From Cladorhizidae sp. MBARI D1340-BT2 (lineage: Eukaryota > Porifera > Demospongiae > Poecilosclerida > Cladorhizidae): a stretch of DNA of 64,000 nt. Position numbers and translations under genes: made by a program. The stretch's first letter is position 1. Each line of letters opens with the position of its first letter. A model generated the notes under the pieces. The model had not been told where the DNA came from and ran no database searches. It saw only the letters and a program-made list of their open reading frames with translations. The stretch lies in NCBI GenBank assembly GCA_028752905.1, contig JAQNBH010000014.1, positions 1,420,721-1,484,720 on the forward strand, read 5' to 3'. Shown piece by piece: positions 13,801-26,800 of this stretch.

Positions 13801-16800
13801 ACAGTCAACAATGGCTACAAAATATGATATATGTTGATTTTTGTAATGTAGAAGAAGAAACCAGTTCAAGGTTCTCTCAATGAACTCTAAGTTGACATAA
13901 TAAAATTACCATAAACTTCTCAATAATTATTCCTGATGAAGGCTAGAGTATCCAGTTGAAATGTCGAGAGAGTACAATTTCAAGTCGATTATTGGGAAGG
14001 TTATTGTAAAGTTAAAAATAGTGTTTTAAAATGTTAGAGAGGCAAAAGGAAATTAGACAGTAGAACAAGAGAACAAAAGCTACCAAACAAGCAAACAAAC
14101 AAAAAACAACTTCAAGTAAGAGCAATTATGTTTATAAGCAAATATGGACTGACCTGTCAAGAATGAATAGAAATAAGATGCATCCATGCAAAACTCAATC
14201 AGTTAGATGATCCTTACCATTTCATTTAGGTCAAAGTTAAACTGTTTTTGACTTCACTTTAATGATTGGTATAAATGGTGAAGGCTAAAATTTAACTGGT
14301 TGTAATTAACAGAGGCAGTGTGGTTACTATTAATAGGGTATGTTTGGTAGCATATAGCTTACATAAAGTATTCCTATTCACTTATATAGTTATGCTTTAA
14401 ATTTAAGGTTTGCAGCTGCATAAAGCATGCATTTTAGATTTTGGATCAATCATTATTTATTTTATGATGGGGCAATATATCACACCTAGTAAAACACCAT
14501 ACATTTTCCAAGCTTGTTCTATAATCGTATATAGCATTAATGGGAACTAATTCCTGTTGAATTAGGGCTCTTCATATTTTGCTTAATTAGAGTTTTCTTT
14601 CCCCATAGCTAGTTTACATTAACTAGCTGCTGTAGATATAGCAGTTTTTTCCAGTCTAGGCTTGGTACCCAATAAGTACCCGCCATAAATTAAAACTTAT
14701 TTCTAGTATATATATACAATATGTATAAGTAGCTTGATAATAAATGAACTCTCAGTTGTCTTCATAGAAACAGCGATCATTTCTTATCAATCAACTTAAA
14801 TTTCTTCTTGACATTTTGGCTAGATGCTCTACCCTTCATTAGGAATATTGACATGATGATTTAGGCTTATTGTTTTACATTTTTTTACATTCTTTCAAAT
14901 TATTGCATATACAATAATTACACCACAATAACCAGAAAAAATAATAATGGCAACAAAATAATAAATATTTTGGTTATATATTTTCTATAATGACACCATT
15001 TTTCCATTTAATAAGAATATTTCTACAAATAGCCTTGCCTTGATAAAGAAGAGCTGACCACCCAATCTTTTTTGTGCAAACACAGCATATAACTACAACT
15101 ATATGGTAGTATACATATTAGTTTTTATTGCAGCAAGCTTGTTTTAGATTTGGCCAGCTAAGAGAGCAGCTACATTTTAAATTAGACAGTGATTTATCCA
15201 GTCATTAGTAATTTGTGGCTATTCTAATATAGTCAATAAACCTGCCTTAGTATATAGACACAGTAATATTCTTGCACAATGGACTAATTGAATGATGCAC
15301 AAAATCTCTGAATATTACATCTCATATTTTTGCTGGCTAAGATTTTATGAGATGTTTCTATTTGACTAAGGTCAAGCACTGTGTACTGAAGGTTCAATCA
15401 GATTACAAGGAGGCACCATAAATAGAGGACAAGTGGAAGTCTGCCACATCAATGTCTGGGGCACAGTGTGTGATGATGGATGGGGACTTGCTGATGCTCA
15501 AGTTGCATGCAGACAGCTACAACTCCCGACTACTGGAGCTGGTATTGTTTCTCCATCTGATGTTGCTTATGGAACCGGACAGATCTGGATGTACAATGTC
15601 AATTGTGATGGAACTGAGAGCAGTCTCTTTAACTGTAGAGTTGACCTCACTGGAAACAATAACTGTCTATCATCTGGAATTGACTGTCAAAATAGTAAGC
15701 AATTATTGTACTACATAATAATCATGTTTGGAGTGACAAATTCCTAAGAATCTAACCATCTTTTCTTGATTTACATTATTATTATTGCTGATAGATCTAC
15801 TTGTTTTTTCCACAAAACCAACAATAGTGCTAACTATTTTGTCCTTATTTATTATCTATTTTGTCAGTAATTTAGGCTTTAGGAAATAATGAACAATTAC
15901 CTATTCTAAGCATTACCTTAACAAAGAAATATTGAGCAATGCTTATATTATCTATGCTCAAAATTTATGACATACATAATTTATAGGTGATAGCAGGAAG
16001 TGATTGCAATTGCTAATTCACATAACCACTTTTGTGTCATGAGAACCATAATTCGCACATGCGATACAAATGTGTTATTGCAATCTGAGTTGTATTTATT
16101 TTCGCATATGGAAATTTAATGACAGAAGGGTTATTGTAGATTTCATGTTTTGTGGTTTCATTTGCGTTTTTTGTGTGTGTTAATTAACCACATCTTATTC
16201 AATGATACAGTCACTATTGAACTTTGGTGTCTTACTTCACACGTCACTTTTGAGTTCAATTCGAAATAAGATTGTTGCAACTTTTACTGAGTGCAGAAGC
16301 TAACTAGCAGTATCCTACAACATGATGGTTTGGGGGGAACACAAACACTATAATCGGCAACGAGGATGGAATTAATTAACACTCACCTGGAGAGAATGGA
16401 GGTCTCCTTTACAGCTAATGAAGTTGCTGATGCAATGAAACCTGTTGTCTTACTTAGTTGTAATGGTGGCATAACCTACAGAATCATGAAGAATCATCTT
16501 GCACCAGGACTTTACTGAACTTAGCACTGCTTTGATGTCACACTACGATTCAAAGCAATCTCATCATTCAGAGGTGTAATTTTCACAAACGCCAACAGCA
16601 ATCTGGAGAATCAATAGCAGACTTTATCACAGAGCTGCAGGGCTAGCTATTTTCTGTCATTTTGAAGCTCATCTGAAGGATACACTGAGAGTCCAGTTTG
16701 TTAGAGAATTGAAAAATGAAGCAATACTCAATAGGCTACTTTCGGAGGATAAATTAACTCTCAGGAAAGCAGTGGATCTTGCAGTGTCTGCAGTGGTAGC

Positions 16801-19800
16801 AGCCAAAAATTCAAAAACCTTAACTGACACTGAGTTCCAAAGGATTAGCAACGTTACCTCAGACAAATGCAAGCACTGTTTAAGCACCTATCACCCCGCG
16901 AGTGAGTGCAGGTTCAAATCAGCCAAATGTCATAATTGATGCAAACAAGGGCACATTTCTACAGTATGCAGAAACCCATGGAGATCAAGAAGGGATAGTC
17001 ATACTGGAAATACAAGTGGTAGCAAACGAACATATTGGTGTCAGTCAGTCAAGTAGCGTCACTTCAGAAATGTCCATGAACTATAAAACTTTTGATAGAG
17101 AGAAGTATGAGTTTCGATAGGAAGAGGAGTTCAAAACTAAGAATGGTGGATATCAAAATTAATAGAAAATGTTCCTATTAAAGTTGATGCAGGGGTAGCA
17201 ATGACTATCAGCTCAAAGGAAACCTGGAGATCCCTGTTTCCAAAGTTACTTCTCCGTCAGTCAAAGGTCGCACTGAAGAATCTGTTGTAGGTGAACGTGA
17301 AGTCAAAGTCGAATACAATGGCCAGAGAAAATTGCTAGTAGTGACCATTGTCAAAGGAAGAGGACCCAGTTTATTGGGAAGGAACTGGTTGAAGTCATTG
17401 TGTCTGAACTGGACCAAATTTCCAACATAAATGCAGCCACACGTGAATATGAAGTAATTTTCAGAGAAGAAGTTGGCACCGTCTCTTACCAAGCAACTTT
17501 GCAACTCAAGGAAGTGGCTAGTTGCCAAGTTCTTAAGATCTCGAAATGTTCCCTTTGCTATTGGAGGAGCCATAGGAGAGGAGTTAGTTAGGCTTTAAGG
17601 AAGCAGGAATTATTGAGAAGGTGTCATATTTGGAGTGGGCAGCACCAATCATTGCAGTACCCAAGAAGGATGGAAGATTCAGGATTTGCGGGGATTATAA
17701 GGTGACCATAAACCCTATTCTTGAAACTGACCAACATCCTTTATTGAAGCCGGAGAAGCTATTTGCTACCTTCGCAGGTGGTTCCAAGTTCATGAATCTG
17801 GGTCTGTCGCAGGCATACACATGCAGATACTCCTGGATAACAAATCAGCTCAGTACAGTACTATTCATTCACGTAAAGGTCTGTATAAGTATAAGAGGTT
17901 ACCGCATGGTATTACCTCCACTTCTGCAATTTTTTAGAAATTTATGGAACCAATGTTACTAATGTGGGTGTGTACATTGATGATATTCTCATCACTGGGA
18001 AAACTGATACTGAGCGTTTAGCTTCCCTTAGGGATGTGTTAAGTCGGTTAAAAGAACATGATCTTAGAATAAAAAGGACAAAGTGCAATTTTTTGAGACC
18101 TTCTGTCGATTATTTGGGGCACAGTATAGACAAGCAAGTTCTCCATGCTACACCTGACAAGGTGCTGTTGTGAAAGCTCCTCGACACAAAGATGGCTCAG
18201 AATTAAGAGCCTTTCTATATAGGCCTACTAAATTATTATGGCAAGTTTTAAGCTGGTAAAATTTACCCCTTACATGCAAGTTGGAAATGGGGTTAATGCT
18301 TGTAAGGGCATTCAATTGTGCCAAAGAAGCATTGGGTTCAGCCTAGGTTCTGGTTCATTACAATCCAGAATTACTGATTCATCTGGCAGCTGATAACTCA
18401 GCCTCATGGCATAGGTGCAGACCTGTCACATATTCTGCCAGATGGAACAAACCATCCTATTGCATATACCTCTCGAACCCTATCTGCTAGAAGAATTTAA
18501 ATAGAGAAAGAAGCCTTAGCTTTGATATTTTCAGTGATTTTTTTTTGCCTGGCACTTGTTTACTTTGATGAAAAACCACAAGCCCCACCTGGCTATCTTA
18601 GGCACAAAGATCCTCTTAGCTGCAGCTACTATGCAGAGGTGGGCATTTTTACTATAAGCCTAAACCTATGGGATCCTCCTATTCAAGCCAACCGCAATGC
18701 AGATGGCATGTCTAGACTGCCAGTGCTTCTGAAGAAAGAAGTACCTGTGGTCACCCTTTCCAATATTGGCCAGATTGCAATGTTTTCTATTTCTGTACAT
18801 ATTAAGAGAACTGACCCAAGGTGTTTTGATACATCAAGAATAGATGGCCATTACACTTACCACTGGATAGTCTCAAACCAACCATGGGGGAGACACTGTA
18901 ATGACTTACTGGTGGAGGCAGAATATATCAAGCTTAGAATTCAAGTAGTGTTCCCCAGAATCTGCCACACTGTTTTGCAGGAACTCCATTACAGCCACCC
19001 TGAAGATGAAATGCTTGGCTCGTAGTCACATATGGGGGTCTTATAGATCGCCATATTGAGAAGGTGGTGAAATCATGCATGGTATATCAGCAGATTAAGC
19101 AGGCTCCTGCTATGTATCCATTACATTTGTGGATATGACCATCCTGACTATGGCAACATGTCCATGTTGACTTTGGAGGCCAATTCCTTGTTCTAAAATA
19201 TCTCATTATGGTTGATGCACATTCAAAGTAGCCAAAAGTTCAGGAAATGAAGAGCACCACTCTTACAAAAACCATTGAAGTTCTTAGGCACTGATTTGCA
19301 AGGTATAGTCTACCTGAACAGCTAATTTCTGATTATGGACACCCAATTTTTGGCATAAGAATTTTGCAACATTCCTGAAACCGAATGGTGTAAAGCATGT
19401 CAAGTGTGCCCCATAACATCCCTCTTCCAATGTACATATGGAAAGGTTTGTCTGAACCATCAAGGAAGCAATGCGAGCTGAAGAATAAGAAGGCTTAACT
19501 CTGCAACATAGACAGGAAAATTTCCTACTAAGTACTGGGTACTTTTGCTAATATCCCAGTATGCGAAAAGGATAAATGCTAAGATTTCATCTGCCTGCTG
19601 ACCTTAGAAATAGTACATATTTCCGTAGGCCAGACTGGAGGATGGCATTGTTTCTCTCGATCATTCCATTGGTCTGCAAGCAGTATGTCGAGGTGAGATG
19701 GACCTGATGCTGAAGAAGTTGGAGATTTGATTTATGAGGTTACTCCCATAGTTGGTCCCACCTGTGGGACTCCAAGCAGGGAGAAGAGGTGTATCATGTC

Positions 19801-22767
19801 TTGGCCACATTTCGGCTGGTGGTGATCTTCAAAGGGGTACACATTGTGAGGATAAAGCAGCTGCCCTCCTCTGTGGGTGGTAGTGTTTCCATCAATCCAT
19901 GTATATCATACGAAATGGAGAATGCATGAAAGATAAAGGCAGGAGAGGGACCTTATATGTGTTCCTCACCGTCATCTTCTGGCAAGTCCAGCAATGATGG
20001 CACAGGTCAGCGACTTCCCATCTCAGTCCAAGCCAGTTGAAATTTCTCAAAATTAATTCAGTTGTCACCTTCCTGCCAAAGTGTCTGGCCAATGGTAGGT
20101 GGTGTACTCTGCTGAGGATGTTTCTCAGTAACAGGAGGCCAGAACTAGCTGCTCCAGCTTCTCTATCTATCTGGGAGTTGTCCACCTATGATGAGCAACC
20201 CACCCTTCCTAAAGAAGGCAGTGTCAGGAAGGTCACATTTACAATCTGCATTCGATAGGCAATGGGTCCTTCTCCTGTGACCATGAGGAGGTGTCTAGGC
20301 CTACCCTCCAAAGATGTACAAGATGATATACTGATCTCAGTAGTTCCATCAGTTGAAGACACTATTCCATATCTGGCTTTCACTATTTAAAACTACATGA
20401 TCTGTTTGAATAATTTCAGATATGTTGAAGTTCCCTTTAACTGTAGTACTCAAGACTCCGATCTGTTATCACTCCACCAGATGTGCTGGGGATAACAAGA
20501 TAGGCTTTTGAGGCTTTATTATTAAAATTTACTTTCTTTGTTATGAAATACACACTGGTTACATTCGGTCAACAATGAATAACATAGGAAATGTTAGGCA
20601 ATCTGGTTTTGTCGTTGAGAAAAATATACCTTACCTTGACAAGATGTAGTAACAACTAAATTTATCTTCTTTGTGCTTGATCAACAAATAGCTACTATTA
20701 TTTAATATTTAAGCACTTGTAGGCTGAACCATTAGTTATTATAATTAGCAACTAGCTGGAGATTAAGCCAGGAAAAGAGGAAGGGGCAAATTGCATGGCA
20801 CCTGCTGTGAGAACAATGAATTGCTGTTAATTTTTGATTCACTTGGATTTAATATGTGGATCAAATAAATATACATATTGTATCAAAAAAAGAAAGTCTC
20901 TGTGTTTGTTTCTTTGTGTGTGTGACCTTGGATGGCTACAGTTGAAGCTCGGAAGCTCAAATTAGCATGAGAGTCTACTTTTACAATGGGACACACATAG
21001 GCTATATTGTATTTGGCCATCATCGACAAATATGGTTCCAAATATCAGATATTTCATTCAAGAATATACCTGCGCATGCGTTATAAAATAATATAGCACA
21101 CAAAGAATGCAAAATGGGCAAATTACCAAACAAATACACTAGTTTCACCAAATTCAACTACTTCAAATAACTGCATGCACTTATCTATCCTTCACTACTT
21201 CAAGCTGCTGCAGTGATCTATCACCAATTCTTTGTCATCTCTAAATCACCATCCACCCCAAAAAGCTTGAGAAAACTATCATGTTCAACTTCACATGGTA
21301 AACAACACCACAATTCTCATTAGGTAAATAATCAACAACATGACCCTAGAATCATGGTTTGGGAGAGTAACATACTTGGGGTGTTCAACACTAGGGTGTA
21401 GGGTGTGGGGAGACTACATCCTCATTCTCATTTTATGTTCCCAGGCAACATTAGGCAATGCTGCTTATAAAATATATAAGGGGCACTGCAGTACATAGCT
21501 TCACTATAGCATGAGTGAGTTGGCATAGAGTAGCTTTAATTATACACCTTGCATGTTAGACTGATGAATAGTAAATCTCTGAATATTATGCATCTGTTTA
21601 TTTGTGTTTAAAGGATGTTTTGTTGATATTTGAATCAAAGGTCAAGTACTCTGCACTGAAGGATCAATCAGACTGCAAGGAGATACATATACTAGTGGAC
21701 GTATAGAAGTCTGCCACATCAATGTCTGGGGCACAGTGTGTGATGATGAATGGGGACTTGCTGATGCTCAAGTTGCATGCAGACAGCTAGGATACCCTAC
21801 TACTGGAGCTACTACTCTTACATCAACTACTATTCTTAGTAACACTCAAGTGGTCTGGTTGAGTGATGTCAAATGTGTTGGAAATGAGAGCAGTCTATTT
21901 AACTGTAGTTATGACCTCACTGGAATTAGTTACTGCTCATCCTCTAATGTTGATGTGAGCTGTCAAACAAGTAAGTAAATATTAGAATTTTTACCATGAA
22001 ACATTCTTGATTGTTTATGGTTTGAATATCTAAAGAGACTAACAATCTTTTCGTGATTATTACATATTGATTATAGAAAAACTGAGTATTACCACACATG
22101 TAGTATATTTATTATCGTTAAAATGACATTTTCTCGGATTTTATTAACTCTCTCACTTTATGTAAGTGCCTTTAGGAATGAATGGACGAGGATAAAAAAA
22201 TAATACCTTAACCAATCATTAACACAATATTTAAACAGAAATAAATTGTTATCAATGAGTTGAATAACTTGAAGTAACTGTGGGAACAAATTTGGAGTTA
22301 CATATCTGAAAAGTATGCATTATTATTTGACTGACAATTACTTGGTTAATTTGAACTAAAAAAACTCCTAACCTAGCCTTGGTAAAACTACTAAATATAT
22401 GTTTGTTTATATATATGCTCAGCATAGAGATACAACAAACTGTTATGTTTGATATACTCATAGGTTGACCACGATTTTCTATAAAATAATGTGATTGTGT
22501 TAGCAAATAGAACTCGTAACTTTTGTCTCAAACTATTACTAAACAAACTCATACATGCATTACAAAGATGCCGTTGCACATCAGTCAATAACCTTCTAAA
22601 ATATCAATTCTTTCAACATTTCAACTAGATGCTCTAGCCTTCATCAACAACAATGAGTTGCTAAGACTTACATGAGCCTGCTATATATCAGTAGCCTGCT
22701 ATCCACCACATGCTACCAAGCACACACCTCCAGCATATGAACCGGATGTGTAACAACAACAACAAAA

Positions 22768-22807
<40 letters not shown>

Positions 22808-22811
22808 GATG

Positions 22812-22892
<81 letters not shown>

Positions 22893-23763
22893 AAAAATAA
22901 TATATATAATTATATTTTAAAAAATAAAAATAAAAAAATAAAAAAAAATAAAAAATATAAATAAACAAACAAACAAACAAATAAATAAATAAATAAATAA
23001 ATAATGCCTAAAGCTAAAGAGTCAGGGGCGTGGCTGAATGTGTTGCCTATTTTTTCACTTGGCCTACGTATGAGTGATGAGACCCATCAGGATAGCAGTT
23101 GGCCTCCGCCTGGGAGCTCCCCTGTGCAGACCCCATACCTGTCATCATTGTGGTGTTGCCGTGGACAGCCTGGGCTTACATGGTCTAAGCTGTCACAGAA
23201 GTGAAGGTCGTCACCACCACCGTCACGACCACCGTCACGCTGCAATGAATGACATTGTCCACAGGGCACTCGCCTCAGCCTTCTCGGCTGGAGCCTTCTG
23301 GTCTTTATCGCTCGGATGGAAAGCGACCAGATGGCGTAACAGTGGTCCCGTGGATGAGAGGAAAGTTGTTAGTGTGGGAGGCGACATGCCCTGATACGTT
23401 TGCCCATTCATATGCTTCCATTGTCACCAGTAAGGCAGGGGCAGTTGCAGCTTTGGCAGAGGAGAGGAAGAAGGCCAAATATTCCCACCTGGACCCATCC
23501 CACGTCTTCAGCCCTATTGCCATCGAGACTTCTGGGGTTTTTGGTCCCATGACTCTGACACTCCTGAAAGATCTTGGCCGCCGACTCCCGGATTACGGGT
23601 CAGGAGAGTTCTACCACCTTCCTCATCCAGATGCTCTCTGTTGCTGTACAATAATGCCGGCCTCAGTGTTGGGATCGGCTGATATGTCAATCGCTACCGA
23701 CTTCTTCAACTAATATCATTACTTCAACTTATATAATATATTTGATAATGAAACGAATATTAT

Positions 23764-23827
<64 letters not shown>

Positions 23828-26800
23828 ATGAATGAATGAATGAATGAATGAATGAATGAATGAATGAATAAATAAATAAATAAACAATTTTTTTAAACAA
23901 AAAACAAAACCCCCAAAAACACAAGAAAAACAAAAATAAAGGGGGAAAAAAAGGAAAAAAAAATACCAACAAATAAATAAATAAACAAACAAACAAACAA
24001 ATAAACAAACAAACAAATAAATAAATATCAACATAAATAAATAAATAAATTAATTAATAAATAATTAGATAAACAAACAAACAAATATCAACAAACAAAC
24101 AAATAAATAAATAACAAGCAAACAAAACAACCAACAAACAAACAAACAAACATACTAGTAAACAAACAAAACAAAAAACAAACAAACATTAATAAACCAA
24201 AAAAAGATAAATATATAAACAGATCAATAGATAAATAGATTAAAAAAACACAAAAAAACAAATAAAAAACCAAAAAATAACAAATAAATAAATAACTAAA
24301 TAAACAAACAACAAACAAATACACAAACAAAAAATTAAAAATAAAATAATAAATAAACAAATAAACAAACAAACAAACTTAACTAATTAATCAATTAATT
24401 TTAAAAAAACACAAAAACAGACACAGATAAAACAAAAACAAACAAACAAAGAAATAACAAATAAACAAAAACAAATAATAAACAAACAAAAATAAACAAA
24501 CGGGAACAGAAACAAATAAACAAACAAACAAACAATCAATCCAAACAAACAAACTAACAAATAAACAAATAAACAAAGGCATCTGACACCTCATCATATT
24601 GTTTTATGTTATTAGTACTATATAGATAATAATAATAATAATAATAATAACAATGTTGTAGATTATAAAAATAAAATAAAAATATTAAAAAAATATAAAA
24701 AATATACAAATAAACAAATAATTATGGTGGTCATGGCTTCAAGTTCAGGCTCCCCAGCAGCCAGGCATGTCCATTCCACAGTCTTAATTGAACCGTTCAC
24801 TTTGGTGCTAGGTTGATGTGTCCTTCACTAGCTGTTCACTTCTGTCTTCTGGTGTGGTGGCAAGATGGTGGATTCCACCCACAAAATAGGATGTTCCATA
24901 TCCCATGCATGTTCAGCAATTGCAGACTTCCCTTTATACAGGCATCTTGACGTTCTTTCACTCTGGTCTCCATTCTTCTTATGGTCTGTCCTCTATGTAG
25001 TATTTCCCACAGCTCCAGTACACAATATGAGTGCATATTAGCTGGTAAAAAATCCTTCACTTTGCTCAGTTGTGTCCTCAGAGTTCTTCCCGATTTGAAA
25101 ATAACTTTGATGTTGAAATTCCTGCAGACTCTCCTAAAGTTTTCACTCATCCCAGCTGCATAAGGAATCACTACCATAGGATCCTTCTTTCTAGACTCTT
25201 GATTGCTTATCTTCCCTTCTGCATTTATATATATCTGTTTGGGGGGCATACATCCTCATTCTCATTCTGTGCTATAGTTTAACCTTTCCAGGAACATTGG
25301 GCAATGCTGCTTGTATAATATATAAATGACATGGTGTATTGCATTATCTAGCTGGCATGAGGCAGATGGCATAGAGTAGATATAATTATACACCTGCCGT
25401 TAGACTGATGAATAGTAACTAAAACTCAGAATATTATTCATCGGTTTAGTGGTGTTTAACAAGATTAATGTTTATGTGTTGCTGAAATTTGAATCATAGG
25501 TCAAGTACTCTGCACTGAAGGATCAATCAGACTGCAAGGAGGCACAAATACTAGTGGACGTTTAGAAGTCTGCCACATCAATGTCTGGGGCACAGTGTGT
25601 GGTGATGATGAATGGGGACTTGCTGATGCCCAAGTTGCATGCAGACAGCTAGGACTCCCTACTGCTGGAGCTACTACTCATACACTTACTACTAATCTTA
25701 GTGACACTCAAGTGGTCTGGTTTAGTCATGTCAGATGTATTGGAAATGAGAGCAGTCTTTTTTATTGTAGTGTTGGCCTCACTGAAATGAGTTACTGCTC
25801 AACCTCTGATGCTGAAGTGAGCTGTAAAACAAGTAAGTATAAAATCCTGCCATTTAACGTGTCGATTATTTATGGTTTGACATTCTAAAACTAAAACCAT
25901 GTTGAATTAATTTCTTGATTATGATCGTAGAAAAACTCATTATTACCACATCATGAACAACATGCAGTGTATTAATTATGGTGACATTTAAAATAAGAGT
26001 AGCCATCTAGTCAGCGTTTATTAACCCTCTCACTTATATAAATGCATATAGGTGAGAATGGATGATGATAAAAAAATCATAACAAATCATTAACATAACG
26101 TTTAACCTGAAAACAGGTAAATGGTTGTTCTATCAATAAACAAAGTTTGAGTTGAATAACTTGTAGTAGCAGGTAACCACAAGGTCAAATTTGGAGTGAC
26201 ATATCTGAAAAGATGGCATTATCATTCGACCGAGAAAAAACTTATGATCTGCTATTTGATCATTCCTCAGACAGTGAGTGCAGTGATGATTACCTTGGGT
26301 ATTATACTGGGAATACCTTGGACATGATGCTGTGTACCCTGAAAACATATCAGGTATCAAGAAAGGTGTTGTATATAGATGATAGCATACAGTGTATCAG
26401 TTTCAAGGTAAGTACAGATGTATTTCTATTGTTTGCCCCTCAATTGTGAAATTTCTATTGTTTTCCTGGAAATCACAAAAAGGGTTGCCAGATGCTTCTA
26501 CTTCCATGCCTGTAATGAAGAAGCAATTCTTGAAGATGGTGATGAGATTCACTTGATTGGATAAGGATGGAATTCTCAGACCTGATGAACTCTTTAGCAT
26601 TGGAGATGATACTTGGCTATATATATATATCCAAGAACTGGAGGAAGAAATAGACATGATACATTTTCAGTTGAAAGTCAGTTTTACTTAGCCACACTTC
26701 CAATTTTTTAAAAGTTTCCCGTAATAATTCTCAAAGACATGGGAATTGTTCAACCTGATTGGACAAAATCTTACTCTGTTGCCATAGCCAAAAATACTTT

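Larger units (their letters stand above)
12709..15370 (+). other. intron between SRCR2 and SRCR3
   Basis: Apart from fold-back repeat copies at about 13.89 and 14.74 kb I see no gene or element. The sequence is AT-rich. Confidence 0.55.
16345..19490 (+). mobile_element. Ty3/Gypsy retrotransposon (Mag-like), defective
   Basis: A probable LTR end is followed by CGGCAACGAGGATGG (16355), a typical leader next to the primer-binding site. Then come Gag zinc knuckles (about 16.87-16.94 kb), an aspartic protease stretch ([11 protein letters not shown], about 17.18 kb), RT (17.62-18.17 kb), RNase H (18.37-18.7 kb) and integrase (about 18.98-19.48 kb). Many stops and frameshifts are present. The common gag-PR-RT-RH-IN order contrasts with the Gmr1-like element at 6.5-10 kb. 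No 3' LTR is seen before the minus-strand element at 19.56 kb. Confidence 0.8.
20400..22510 (+). repeat. duplicated exon-plus-intron unit around SRCR4
   Basis: The block from the dead SRCR piece through SRCR4 to about 22.4 kb has counterparts around SRCR6 (29.04-31.0 kb) and in part SRCR5 (25.24-26.4 kb). Shared landmarks are GCTGAACCATTA, TGTGAGAACAAT, CATGGTTTGGGAGAG, GGCAATGCTGCTT and, downstream, AATCATTAACA, GAGTTGAATAACTT and ACATATCTGAAAAG. Confidence 0.75.

Noticed and set aside
22699..22980. Poly-Leu and poly-Ile open frames
   Set aside because: They are translations of the (TAA)n microsatellite.
23729..24597. Several Phe/Leu/Tyr-rich frames that look like membrane proteins
   Set aside because: They are low-complexity translations of AAAT/AAAC repeats.
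26213..26449. A 78-residue frame with an acidic N-terminus like some transposases
   Set aside because: Counterparts in the other duplicated units (22.31 and 30.82 kb) are broken, and no domain follows.
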